Positions 5,987 to 14,050 of a stretch of 49,898 nt of DNA are shown here, piece by piece; positions within the stretch are counted from its first letter, which is position 1; every line of letters begins with the position of its first letter. A model generated the notes under the pieces. It ran no database searches. It was not told where the DNA came from and was given only the letters and a program-made list of their open reading frames with translations. Both the position numbers and the translations under genes were made by a program. The DNA lies in the IMG/VR virus record IMGVR_UViG_3300034012_002560, positions 1 through 49,898 of that record, one strand, 5' to 3'. The DNA is from a virus.

Positions 5987-6939
5987 GGGTCCTCCGTCGT
6001 CACGGTGGTGGTGTCGCCGACAGTGATCACCGTCTGGTCGATCAGCGAGCCGTCGGCAGGAACGCGGCGGCTTTCGCCGTCGGTCACCATCGGGTTCGCT
6101 GGGTCTAGTCCGGCAATGAGGAAGAGCTGGCGAAGCGCTTCGCCCATCGAGCCAGGCGTCGCATTGGCAGATGCCACCGCGGCCCAGACTTGTGCGGCAG
6201 ATGCACCACCGCCGCCGCCGCCGCCACCACCGCTATTGAGCGCCTCGCCCATGGTGCCGACGTTGTTGAAGCTCGCGGCGAGAGAGTTCCACACGGCCGC
6301 GGCGATGGCTTGGGGGGATAACTCTGTGAACGGCGTCAACTCGGCCGACACGAGGGCGTCAGCGCGCACGGCAGCAGCAATAGAACCGACTCCCGAGAGC
6401 GAGGCCACAGCTGACACGAGAGCGCCAAGAGCGGCCTGCGTAATGGCGCCTGACCCGTCGAGAGCAGCGCCGACCTGACCGATGGCCTCAACGATTGCAT
6501 CCATCGACCCCGTGCCCGAGAGGGAGGCGACGGCGGACATGATGAGGGCTGCCTGTGCACTGGAGATGGTGCCCGAGCCTGAAAGCGCAGCGACCGCCGA
6601 GACGACAAGAGCGGCCTGCGCAACGAGAGCTCCGTCACCACTCAGCGCGACCTCGAGCGACCCAACCGCGGAGAGCAGCGCGCTGACATCGCCAACTCCC
6701 GACATGGCAGCAGCGAGAGATTCGGTTGAAGCACCGTCCGACTCAGCGAGGTTCCACGCGTAAGGGTGCGTGTAGCTGTTCGGCGTTGCGCTCGTGGCAA
6801 GGTAGCCAGCGCCCGAGACGAACGCAGCGCGCTGCATGCCAGCCTTGTTCCAGGCCCCCGGCGTGTCACTGACGCTGGATCCGGACATGTCGCGCCCAGG
6901 GTTCTTCGTCAGCACGCTGTAGTTGCCGATGAGCGCCAC
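5983..6939 (-). CDS. Ala/Ser/Gly-rich repeat fibre protein
   Basis: 318 residues. Residues about 75-205 are five or more imperfect repeats of roughly 20-26 residues ending in (S/D)GxG (for example SAVASLSGTGS). A run of nine Gly follows near residue 236, then a segment ending in IDQTVITVGDTTTVTT, a strand pattern seen at the C-termini of many phage minor tail proteins. GTG start behind GGGGCTGATC. The hydrophobic repeats suggest an elongated, self-associating stalk with a flexible Gly hinge. Structural role is inferred from composition and neighbours. Confidence 0.65.
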   Translation of the reverse strand: MALIGNYSVLTKNPGRDMSGSSVSDTPGAWNKAGMQRAAFVSGAGYLATSATPNSYTHPYAWNLAESDGASTESLAAAMSGVGDVSALLSAVGSLEVALSGDGALVAQAALVVSAVAALSGSGTISSAQAALIMSAVASLSGTGSMDAIVEAIGQVGAALDGSGAITQAALGALVSAVASLSGVGSIAAAVRADALVSAELTPFTELSPQAIAAAVWNSLAASFNNVGTMGEALNSGGGGGGGGGASAAQVWAAVASANATPGSMGEALRQLFLIAGLDPANPMVTDGESRRVPADGSLIDQTVITVGDTTTVTTEDP

Positions 6940-6942
6940 CGA

Positions 6943-8076
6943 TCAGCCCCAGCCGAAGTCAAGATGACCGAAGAATCCCGAGCTAACTGGCGTGGCTGCG
7001 CCTGCGTACATGAGCCAGGTGAGGCAAGCCCCATCGTAGATGCGGGGGAGCGACGGAACTTGGTTCAACAAGTCCCGCTCGGCCGCGACTCCGAGCGTCG
7101 TCATGGGCAGCGAATAGAGCGGACGGCACAGCACGAGGTTCGTCGTCCCGCTGGTGTGCGTCACATTGTAGTTGAACTGCTCCACCGACCGAATGCCGCC
7201 ATCGCCAGCAGCGCGCGGGATAAACGGGCCGTACTTGCCCGCGCCTGTGCCCGAGTATTCGATCTGCCCGATCGGAGCCGTAGCGTTGCTGATGGGTAGT
7301 GTTGCTGGCGTTACGCGCGAGCCCACCCCGAGTTGATTTGTGTAGGTCAGTTGTATGTTCGGCGTGCCTGCGCCGAGCGCGACAGAAGGCGTTAGGAAGG
7401 CTTGGACGCCGACGCCATTGGATGGAGCACGGTCGATGTACATCGAGAGCGTGTGCGTGCCTGACCCTGCGTCTGTGATGTCGACGGCAGTACCAGCGAT
7501 CGCATCGGCGAGCGTGGCGCAAAGCTCGCCAGTCGTCGCGCTTGTCCGGGACCAGTAGAACGTCGTGTTGAGCGCTAGCCCAGCGGGCAAGGTCCCCGAC
7601 GTCGTGAGCCGCAGAGCTGTGCCTGTCTGAATGTCCCATCCGGCTGCGACAGTGACAAGATCAGTCCCAGGGTCGGCAGTGAAGGTTCGCGAGTTGACCA
7701 GAGCTTGGTTGCCGGTCGTCGTGGTCGTCGTGATCGGGTACCAGCCGAGCATATCAACGAGCATGAAGATCGCCGGCATGGTGGTCGGCGCCGCCGAGAA
7801 CGCCGACATGTTCAGAATGTGCTTCGTGTCGGGGGCAACGTCGCCACCGTGGAAGATGGAGCCAGCGAGGCGATCGTGCGCGGCGTGCCACGCGAGGTTT
7901 GTTCCCACCGCTCCGAGCGTCATGGCCCCGGGGTTACCTGCAGCATGTGGCAGCGCGTACCACGCGCCAGCTGCCTGCGCTCCAACCGCGTGCGTCAACT
8001 TGTTCCAGTCGGCTCGGTAAAACTTGCCGTTCGCTGAAATCTCGTCGGTGAGGTCGTCTTTCGAGCTGAAACCCAT
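6943..8076 (-). CDS. Virion surface protein, paralogue of the next gene, with inserted domain
   Basis: 377 residues. Aligns by eye with the gene at 8076-8951: both carry (G/S)IFHG, TKHxxxMxxF/L, a (M/L)PxxxxxDxLxxYP segment, YTNQxGVxxRVT and GxRSxE. This copy has about 80 extra residues (about 145-225) carrying a TSGTLPAGLALNTTFYW motif typical of a small beta domain inserted in phage fibres, also seen in the protein at 16482-17354. TAATG overlap with the upstream gene. Similar proteins occur as uncharacterised virion proteins in other tailed phages; function unknown. Confidence 0.7.
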   Translation of the reverse strand: MGFSSKDDLTDEISANGKFYRADWNKLTHAVGAQAAGAWYALPHAAGNPGAMTLGAVGTNLAWHAAHDRLAGSIFHGGDVAPDTKHILNMSAFSAAPTTMPAIFMLVDMLGWYPITTTTTTGNQALVNSRTFTADPGTDLVTVAAGWDIQTGTALRLTTSGTLPAGLALNTTFYWSRTSATTGELCATLADAIAGTAVDITDAGSGTHTLSMYIDRAPSNGVGVQAFLTPSVALGAGTPNIQLTYTNQLGVGSRVTPATLPISNATAPIGQIEYSGTGAGKYGPFIPRAAGDGGIRSVEQFNYNVTHTSGTTNLVLCRPLYSLPMTTLGVAAERDLLNQVPSLPRIYDGACLTWLMYAGAATPVSSGFFGHLDFGWG

Positions 8077-8951
8077 TAGCTACTCCAGATGAATTCGGCA
8101 GTGCCGAGTAGGTTCGCACCAGAGAGTGAGCCTCCAGCGTGCGCGATGAAGTTCAGGTAGGCGTCGTCCTCGACACGAGGCAGCGACATGCGGTCGAGCA
8201 TGAAGTCGACCTCGACGGGCGCATCAATGCCACGGATCGATATGTTGCCCAGCGGTCGCACAAGCACGAGCGTCAACAGTCCAACTTCGGGTAGGCCCGT
8301 GAACGTTACGCCCTCGATCGAGCGCACTCCTGTGTCACCAGCTTGCAGCGGAAGGAACGGAGCAAAGCGACTTGCGCCAACTCCGCCTGTTGCGATGGTG
8401 CCGTTGACCACCTGCGTTCCAAGCTGAGCGCTTGTGGTCACTCGGTTGGGAACGCCGTCCTGGTTGGTGTAGCGCACAGTGAAGAACGTACCCGTCCCAA
8501 CACCATGGCCAGCAACGACAACGGGCATGATTTGGACGCCATCGCCCGAGACTGACCGCGAAAGTACAACGCTGTTGTCCATCGTCTGCTCTTCATCGAT
8601 GAGCGACTCGTCCACGAACGGATAAAAAAGCAGGTAGTCGCAGAGGCGCATCGGCAGCGGAACACCGCCAGCGGTTGGGCAGAGCGCGACCAACGTCTTG
8701 AGGTGCTTCGTGCGAGGCGCAATTGAAGCCCCGTGGAAGATGCCTCCGTCTGTCGACTGCGCGAGACGCGAGGCAACAAGGGGAGCCGCGGCGTAGTAGT
8801 TCGGTCGCGGGTTCCCTGGGGACATCGACAGGTCCATCCAAAAGCCTGCCGAGGTCGCTACAACGGGAGTCTTTCGCCAGCTCGTGATGGAGACGGCTCC
8901 GTCGAACAGCATGCGATTGACGAGCGAGGCAACGCCGTTGAAGCCCGCCAT
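8076..8951 (-). CDS. Virion surface protein, shorter paralogue
   Basis: Start at ATG 8951 is preferred because AAGGAG lies eight bases upstream and it overlaps the previous stop (TGATG); a longer upstream extension reads like noise. 291 residues sharing the core motifs listed for its neighbour: GGIFHGASIAPRTKHL, LCDYLLFYPFVD, RYTNQDGVPNRVT, DTGVRSIEG. The tandem pair probably arose by duplication followed by domain gain in the other copy. Expected to be an exposed, beta-rich virion protein. Confidence 0.75.
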   Translation of the reverse strand: MAGFNGVASLVNRMLFDGAVSITSWRKTPVVATSAGFWMDLSMSPGNPRPNYYAAAPLVASRLAQSTDGGIFHGASIAPRTKHLKTLVALCPTAGGVPLPMRLCDYLLFYPFVDESLIDEEQTMDNSVVLSRSVSGDGVQIMPVVVAGHGVGTGTFFTVRYTNQDGVPNRVTTSAQLGTQVVNGTIATGGVGASRFAPFLPLQAGDTGVRSIEGVTFTGLPEVGLLTLVLVRPLGNISIRGIDAPVEVDFMLDRMSLPRVEDDAYLNFIAHAGGSLSGANLLGTAEFIWSS

Positions 8952-9160
8952 CAGCGTGACTCCTTGGCCGCGAGAACCAACGCGAAGAGCAGCGCAACCA
9001 TGGCCGCCACCTTTGCGCTGGTCTGCTCGACCTTCATCTCGGCGACACCAGCGCAAGCCGCTTTAGCATTTGCATCAATGGGCCCGTCGCAAGCGCACGC
9101 GCGCCACGCGACGCCATCGATAACGCCCGCCTCGGCCTTGCATCGAGCGCAACGGTACAC
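8951..9160 (-). CDS. Small zinc-ribbon protein with C-terminal membrane helix
   Basis: 69 residues, GTG start two bases after the upstream stop. N-terminal CARC and CAC pairs with Cys spacing suited to one zinc; C-terminal hydrophobic helix VAAMVALLFALVLA followed by KESR. Small proteins with an N-terminal CxxC knuckle beside fibre genes are common in tailed phages, normally without an assigned role; the membrane helix here is an added feature. Confidence 0.65.
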   Translation of the reverse strand: MYRCARCKAEAGVIDGVAWRACACDGPIDANAKAACAGVAEMKVEQTSAKVAAMVALLFALVLAAKESR

Positions 9161-9162
9161 GC

Positions 9163-9567
9163 TCAGTCCTCGGTAACCGTGATTGCGCCCGGCTCGAACT
9201 GGGGCCGGATCAAGTTTGCAATGCTAAGCGTAGCGGAGAGCGGTCCGCTGTACAGGATCTGCCCTGCGCCAGAGAGCGCCGTCCCGATCGAGACGTGCGT
9301 AAGATCCTGAGGTGCGCCGGTGCACTGCGCGAACTGGAGCAAGTTCGTGTTGCTGAAGACGCTGCCCGCCTCGGTCCAGTCCGCGACCGGAACAGGGATC
9401 CGCGCGTACCCTGTGTAGTTCGTTTCGCTGGTCGTTTGGTTTCCAGCCTCGCCAGGGTCAGCGGTGTGGAAGGCGAGATAGCGATTCGCTCCCGAGCGCC
9501 ACGCTGGATCGGTGCCCTTGAGGTTGGCTCGTAGAACGTCGACTTCGGTAGCGTTTGATTTGCTCAT
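9163..9567 (-). CDS. Small virion-associated protein of the fibre region
   Basis: 134 residues, SD GAGGAA before ATG. The pattern YLAFHTADPGEAG, TSETNYTGYARI, SIGTALSGAGQILYSGPL and the closing GAITVTED is that of a widespread phage protein found beside tail fibre genes and annotated as hypothetical or minor virion protein. Beta-rich throughout. Function not established; location in virion is inferred. Confidence 0.75.
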   Translation of the reverse strand: MSKSNATEVDVLRANLKGTDPAWRSGANRYLAFHTADPGEAGNQTTSETNYTGYARIPVPVADWTEAGSVFSNTNLLQFAQCTGAPQDLTHVSIGTALSGAGQILYSGPLSATLSIANLIRPQFEPGAITVTED

Positions 9568-9607
9568 AGTTCCTCACGAATGTGCGCTGCGTAGCTCCTG
9601 CCGAAAA

Positions 9608-10879
9608 TCAGCGCGCTGTAGACGCTTTGCTCCAAGCGGCATCAACAGCCGCCCTTGTTTTGGGTCCGACGATGCCGTCGGCGGCGAGTGGCGGATGTGC
9701 TGACTGGAAGTCTTTGACGCTGGAGAACCCGAGCTCGCGGATCTTCTCCTCGTGCGTGAGCACGCGCCGCGGTGGGTCTGTCGCGGGATGAGGCTCAAGG
9801 CCCATGTTGATCCGGACGGCCGCAAGAAACTCCTGCATCGGGAAGCCCGGGCCCGGGTCGGTGTGATTCGACTTGCGGAAGGCCCTCGACACGTCCCCAT
9901 GTGTGGTGATGCCCTTGGCCCCGCCAAGGAGGCCAGACGCATCCACCAACTGAGGCGGGAGGTTGTGCCGACGGCAGAGGTCCGCAACCAAGGCCGCGGT
10001 GCGGTCAAGCATCGCCACGGAGTATGGGTCTGCCCACTCCGCAGGGGTCTGGCGAGCGAAGCCAGCCATCTCGATATGGATGCCGTCGTGGTTCGCACCG
10101 GGCGCAGTAAAGGCCGTATCCGCCTCGGGAACGCACTGCACGATGGAGTCGGAGTCTACGCAGTAGTGAGCGCTCACCTGCGGCTTGGCGACGGTGGCGA
10201 AGTATTGCGCGCACCGCTCGGCGGCCGCTGCGATCTCCACGATCTCGATGGTGTGGAGAACGATGAGGCGAACGGGCGCGAGCCGACCACCGCGAAAGTT
10301 GCGCGCACGCACGAACGGGATGAGGGGGATGGGAGCGTCGACCGCTGACGAGGAGCGCTGCAACAGAGTGGTGGTGCCGTCGTCGAAGTGCTTCCGGTTG
10401 TGCGCCACAGCAGAGCCCTGCCAGAACGCTACGCCAGGGCCGTCTCCGTCCTTGTCCCAGCCCATCAATCGCGACTTGCCTTCGGGCGCGCCAGCAATCC
10501 AGTGCTTGCCAGCGTTGGCCACCGGGGCGAGCCCGTTCCAGCGTCGAGCCGTCAACTGCTCCCACACGTCGCGGTCATGCTGCTTTGAGTGCTCGAGCTC
10601 ATTCTCCGCTCGGGGCGTCCCCAAGTAGGGAAGGAGACCAAGCGCGCGCCTCGAGCCGTCCTGAGTCAGACGCTGCAACTCGATTACGGTTTCCTCGTGC
10701 ACCAGCTCAGCCCCTTCGCGAGCGGCTACCTCGAGAGCGCTGTCGTAGTCCAGACGAGCAAAGAGCCCCTCGTGCTGGGTGTCGACCAGGGGAAGCTTGG
10801 TGACTTCAACCCCCGAAGGGAGACGTACCCAGCCAGAGCTATGAACCTGGGCTTGTGCTGCGACCGTGCGATGAATCAT
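9608..10879 (-). CDS. N-acetylmuramoyl-L-alanine amidase endolysin
   Basis: Cleaves the amide bond between MurNAc and the peptide stem. ATG 10879 has GGAGG five bases upstream and overlaps the previous stop; 423 residues. Three parts: an N-terminal ~190-residue region I do not recognise (HEGLFARLDYDSALEVAA, VWEQLTARRWNGLAPVANAG); an Amidase_2 domain at about 205-360 with zinc ligands expected at His209 (LHTIE), His327 (THGDV) and the HTDPGPGFP motif at 339; and a C-terminal peptidoglycan-binding repeat (FQSAHPPLAADGIVGPKTRAAV). No signal peptide, so it needs a holin; several small membrane proteins are encoded upstream. Confidence 0.85.
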   Translation of the reverse strand: MIHRTVAAQAQVHSSGWVRLPSGVEVTKLPLVDTQHEGLFARLDYDSALEVAAREGAELVHEETVIELQRLTQDGSRRALGLLPYLGTPRAENELEHSKQHDRDVWEQLTARRWNGLAPVANAGKHWIAGAPEGKSRLMGWDKDGDGPGVAFWQGSAVAHNRKHFDDGTTTLLQRSSSAVDAPIPLIPFVRARNFRGGRLAPVRLIVLHTIEIVEIAAAAERCAQYFATVAKPQVSAHYCVDSDSIVQCVPEADTAFTAPGANHDGIHIEMAGFARQTPAEWADPYSVAMLDRTAALVADLCRRHNLPPQLVDASGLLGGAKGITTHGDVSRAFRKSNHTDPGPGFPMQEFLAAVRINMGLEPHPATDPPRRVLTHEEKIRELGFSSVKDFQSAHPPLAADGIVGPKTRAAVDAAWSKASTAR

Positions 10880-11079
10880 TGACGCCTCCACCAACAAAGA
10901 AACCCGATGAACATGGCGAGCCACCACGCGAGGACAGCCCCGACAAAGAGCGCCAGGATGGTGAGCCCGCTCATGTGTTCGTTACGGCGCCGCTCAGTCA
11001 GCATCTCGACGAACACGACCAGCGCGCCAAACGCGTAGAGCGCAACGTTCAGCGCTGCGAGCTCTTGATACGGAGTCAT
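10876..11079 (-). CDS. Two-helix membrane protein, holin candidate
   Basis: 67 residues starting at MTPYQELAALNV, with AGAGAGG-like SD (GAGAGG) four bases upstream. Two hydrophobic helices, about 11-28 (VALYAFGALVVFVEML) and 42-64 (LALFVGAVLAWWLAMFIGF), joined by a short charged ERRRNEHM loop, N-in or N-out undecided. It directly precedes and overlaps the endolysin gene, the usual holin position. A second holin-like gene lies at 12023-12349, so which one is the holin and which the antiholin or spanin partner is open. Confidence 0.65.
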   Translation of the reverse strand: MTPYQELAALNVALYAFGALVVFVEMLTERRRNEHMSGLTILALFVGAVLAWWLAMFIGFLCWWRRQ

Positions 11080-11150
11080 TCGGCCTCTCTGCGCGGCAGC
11101 GATCCACGGCCATCGGCGCCTCATCGGTACCGACCGCAGACCTTCTTGGT

Positions 11151-11429
11151 TCAAACCTCGTCCGGCCAGAGCCAGCAGTTCCCTTGCGGGAGCCCCTGGG
11201 ACTTGCCGTGAGACGCAGACGACTGACGGGCGATCTGCCGACCGTACGGGTCCTGCTTTGCTTCGTCGTTCGTCACGAACACCACGTTGACGCAAGGCCA
11301 TAAGCCGTACTTCGCGAAGTGCTCGTTCGCGTCGCCCTGCGAGTGCACCGCCGTCACGAGAGCGCTTAGGCGTTCCCGGTCCGGAGTGACGAACACGACG
11401 TGCGAACCAATCTCAAGATTCTTATCCAT
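11151..11429 (-). CDS. Conserved phage hypothetical protein
   Basis: 92 residues from MDKNLEIGSHVVFVTP. The arrangement VVFVTPD...SALVTAVH...CVNVVFVTNDEAKQDPYGRQI...SASHGKSQ matches a family I know from other tailed phages, where it sits in the virion/lysis region without a known function. Beta-rich N-terminal half, polar C-terminus. A weak AAGGCAG precedes the start. About 70 bases downstream, before the next gene, show nothing recognisable. Confidence 0.65.
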   Translation of the reverse strand: MDKNLEIGSHVVFVTPDRERLSALVTAVHSQGDANEHFAKYGLWPCVNVVFVTNDEAKQDPYGRQIARQSSASHGKSQGLPQGNCWLWPDEV

Positions 11430-11478
11430 GACTGCCTTGTGCCTTCTGCGGCTCGATGCCGCGCAGAGAGGCCGAACC

Positions 11479-11655
11479 TTATTTGTGCAGTCGACGCCAC
11501 TCTGCTCCGAGGTCTGGGGGCAGGTCGCGCGCAAGTAGCGCAGCCACAGCCTTCTCCTCTGCCGCCTTGCGCTGCTCGTCGGAGAGCATACCGCCCTCTA
11601 CCAGTGCGCCGATCACACGACGCGCCGCAAACTCAGCCAATGAAAGAGCGCTCAC
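11479..11655 (-). CDS. 58-residue helical protein in the lysis cluster
   Basis: GTG at 11655 overlaps the stop of the lipoprotein gene (GTGA). The product, VSALSLAEFAARRVIGALVE then LSDEQRKAAEEKAVAALLARD and a short tail, is an amphipathic, charged helical protein without membrane segment. It is short and easily missed, but coupling, codon use and the lack of any competing frame support it. Function unknown. Confidence 0.7.
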   Translation of the reverse strand: MSALSLAEFAARRVIGALVEGGMLSDEQRKAAEEKAVAALLARDLPPDLGAEWRRLHK

Positions 11656-12026
11656 TTTGCCCCCATTCTGGAAAGCTGCTCGAACAGCCTCTTTGCTGAC
11701 GCAACCAACTCGATCCCGAGCCGTTGAAGTTCCGCAGTGTCGTCGAGCTTCAGAGCCAGCTTCGTTGCTGCGATGCTCGCCCGAACAAAGTCATACGACG
11801 CGATGATTGGATCGCAGCGCGTGTCCAGCTCGACCATGGTCTTCTGGTCGCCTGCACTTAGCGCGTTCGAGTAGGGCAGCACGCATTCCTGTCGGATGGT
11901 TACGGACGCTTCGTCCGCAATGTCAGAGGCCGCCAAGGCACCTTCAGCTGCGATGTGTCGCGCCGATAGTCCGCAGCCACTCACGAGGAGCAACAGCGCA
12001 AGTAGCGCCAGCCATGCGGCTTTCAT
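11652..12026 (-). CDS. Lipoprotein, o-spanin-like candidate
   Basis: 124 residues. N-terminal signal peptide AAWLALLALLLLVSGCG with a lipobox VSGC, so Cys18 should be lipidated and the mature part exported. The mature protein is helical, with two further Cys (RQECVLPY, TRCDPII). In lysis clusters of Gram-negative phages such lipoproteins commonly act as outer-membrane spanin subunits. It is longer than classical Rz1 proteins and not Pro-rich, so the spanin label is an inference. ATGA overlap with the membrane protein upstream. Confidence 0.7.
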   Translation of the reverse strand: MKAAWLALLALLLLVSGCGLSARHIAAEGALAASDIADEASVTIRQECVLPYSNALSAGDQKTMVELDTRCDPIIASYDFVRASIAATKLALKLDDTAELQRLGIELVASAKRLFEQLSRMGAK

Positions 12027-12349
12027 TGTGCACCTGGGAACGCCTGAGAGTTGCTTGGTGGGTCTGTTGGTCGGTCATCGGCTGCGACCTCCAAGACCAC
12101 AGGCTTGGCCGAGAACTTCCCAATGCCGGCCTCGATTGCAACAGCTCCCAGCGCCGTAGCTCCAACCTTTTGAAGGTACAGCGAGAGCACGAATGCGCCG
12201 TTGTGCTCGACCGCTACGACCGCCGCAGACAGGGCCACGACCAGCAAGAGCACGAGCCAGCCGTCCAACTTGGGCAGCCTGTTCCGAAGCCATTGAGTCA
12301 GGCCAAAGACATAGCCTGCCCACACAATCACGAGAGGATTGTCCAACAT
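12023..12349 (-). CDS. Membrane protein, holin-like
   Basis: 108 residues with hydrophobic helices at about 5-18 (VIVWAGYVFGLTQWL), 30-47 (WLVLLLVVALSAAVVAV) and a weaker one at 50-72 (AFVLSLYLQKVGATALGAV), then a polar tail rich in Pro and Asp. This size and topology fit class I holins. It is flanked by the coiled-coil membrane protein and the lipoprotein genes. A small GGCGG/CCGCC hairpin (12362-12376) lies just before its start. Confidence 0.65.
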   Translation of the reverse strand: MLDNPLVIVWAGYVFGLTQWLRNRLPKLDGWLVLLLVVALSAAVVAVEHNGAFVLSLYLQKVGATALGAVAIEAGIGKFSAKPVVLEVAADDRPTDPPSNSQAFPGAQ

Positions 12350-12398
12350 GGTGTTCTTTCTGGCGGACGAACCGCCTCAAACTAGTAAGGGGTGGCGC

Positions 12399-12872
12399 TC
12401 AGCACTTCGACAAGACGAAGGTGAGGACGGCGATCACAGTCGTTCCGCCACCGACGGCCTTGAGAACCTGAATCGAGTAGCGTCTCCACTCGCGAGCGTT
12501 CTCTCGCCGCAGCTCTTCACCGTCGGACTTGGCGACGGCCATGGAAGCCTCGAAGCTGAGGTCTCCCTCGATCTCCGAGACACGCCGGTCGGCTGCTGCG
12601 GCTAGCCGATGCGCCCCGCTGGCCTTTGCTAGCGCTGAGTCGAGTTTGGTCTCGAAGTTCTTTAGATAGTTATTGAGCGCTCGACCTTGAGCGGCGAGCG
12701 TCGACTCGATCCTGTCGAGGCGCAACTCCAGATTGTCGAGCCGAACCATCGTCTCGCGGTGGAACTCGCGCTGGAGTCTGGCGAGGCCGCGTACGTCGAC
12801 GATCGCAGCGTCGGCCCGGTCCTCGGCGCGTTCAATGCGGCCCTCGAGGCTGTGGACGTCGCCTGCGCTCAT
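12399..12872 (-). CDS. Coiled-coil protein with C-terminal membrane anchor (XhlA-like architecture)
   Basis: 157 residues: long charged coiled coil over about residues 8-130 (RIERAEDRADAA, VRLDNLELRLDRIESTLA), then one C-terminal hydrophobic helix (VGGGTTVIAVLTFVLSKC). The layout is that of XhlA/hemolysin-type holin accessory proteins, though longer. Lies between the alpha/beta hydrolase gene and the holin-like gene. An inner-membrane spanin would normally have the opposite topology (N-terminal anchor), so accessory holin is the better guess. Confidence 0.65.
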   Translation of the reverse strand: MSAGDVHSLEGRIERAEDRADAAIVDVRGLARLQREFHRETMVRLDNLELRLDRIESTLAAQGRALNNYLKNFETKLDSALAKASGAHRLAAAADRRVSEIEGDLSFEASMAVAKSDGEELRRENAREWRRYSIQVLKAVGGGTTVIAVLTFVLSKC

Positions 12873-14050
12873 GTGACCTCCAAAGTCGCGAGCGTTCCCG
12901 CTCCGATTGTTGCTGTCGTGCTCACGCCTGCTCGATTCTCTACGCGCACGCGCATCGCCCCGGTCTGCGGTTGCAGGACGAAGCGCGCGGTACCAGTGCG
13001 GGGCACGCTGTAATCGAGCAGCGCAACTTCGGCTTTGCCTGACGAGATCTCGGTGCGCGGATTCGTCGCACTAGTCGGGCCGAGCCACACGCTCCAACCA
13101 CCGACAGACCGAAGGAAGCCCTTCACCAAAACCCTGCCAGTCGGAGGCATCTCCCACGGCTCAGCGTCGAGCGCGCGGCCCACCCACTTGCGCTCCAGCC
13201 ATAGCGGGCCAGGCGCAGGAAAGCCGCTATCAGGCTCAGGGGTGCCGTGGTTCGCCCGCTGGTCTAGCGGTCGGTCCGTCGTGGTCTCCCGATAGTCGAG
13301 CCGGTCACCTACGGAACCAACGGCCGTCACGAGATCCCGCGAGTGCGCGACCACCACAGTAGCGTCTGCGGTATCGTGGGTGAGCCAAACCACAGGCCCG
13401 GGCCGTCGATTGCCACCAAGGCGAAGCACGTAGGGCACTGCATCACGAGGGCTGCGAGCGGCGTAAGCCAAGGGGACAGCAGCCGGAGTTCCGCCAACCG
13501 CCGTCTCAAGATAGGACTTGAAAAGTGCGCCCGTCTCGCCGTGCCAAATCGCGTAGTCGGTAATCGGGAAGTGCGGCGCGTAGAAGCTGAAGAGGTCGGG
13601 GAACTTGATAAGCGAGCAAAGCGTGTGACAGCCGCCATCGCTATATCCGACCATCGCGCCCTTACCTGGTCGCATATCGATCTTGTCGCCGTGGTTGGTG
13701 CGCGCCCATTGCACCATGTCCCAGAGGTCATGCATTTCGCGCGCGGACATGTCGACGGTGCCGCCCGATGAGCCGTAGCCACGCAAGTCTGGGATCAGAA
13801 CGAAGAACCCGCGCTTAGCGAAGCGCTCGACAACGAGCGTTCCCATCTCGGCGTTCGAGCCCGAGTAGCTATGCATCATCACGAGGATCGGGCGATTGCG
13901 GAAGCCATCCGCCCAAGCGATGCGACCGCGCAGCGTGGTGATCCCCGTGTCGATCGTGGACGAGTAGACGACCGCCGAGATCGTGACGGCGCCAGCGCGA
14001 CCCGGCACACGTCGAGCCTGCGCCAATCTGCCAGCGGTAGTGATGCTCAC
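12869..14050 (-). CDS. Alpha/beta hydrolase, tail-associated esterase candidate
   Basis: GTG at 14050 overlaps the previous stop (GTGA); 393 residues. Catalytic alpha/beta-hydrolase fold over about residues 30-290: oxyanion region MMHSYSGSNAEM, strand FFVLIPDLRGYGSSGG, nucleophile elbow GYSDGG with Ser137, acid probably Asp in THDTADATVVV, base probably His in RANHGTPE. The last ~110 residues are beta-rich (LVKGFLRSVGGWSVWLGP), like a fibre or carbohydrate-binding module. Hydrolases of this type appear in phage tail clusters and may deacetylate or cleave surface polymers. No signal peptide. Confidence 0.75.
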   Translation of the reverse strand: MSITTAGRLAQARRVPGRAGAVTISAVVYSSTIDTGITTLRGRIAWADGFRNRPILVMMHSYSGSNAEMGTLVVERFAKRGFFVLIPDLRGYGSSGGTVDMSAREMHDLWDMVQWARTNHGDKIDMRPGKGAMVGYSDGGCHTLCSLIKFPDLFSFYAPHFPITDYAIWHGETGALFKSYLETAVGGTPAAVPLAYAARSPRDAVPYVLRLGGNRRPGPVVWLTHDTADATVVVAHSRDLVTAVGSVGDRLDYRETTTDRPLDQRANHGTPEPDSGFPAPGPLWLERKWVGRALDAEPWEMPPTGRVLVKGFLRSVGGWSVWLGPTSATNPRTEISSGKAEVALLDYSVPRTGTARFVLQPQTGAMRVRVENRAGVSTTATIGAGTLATLEVT

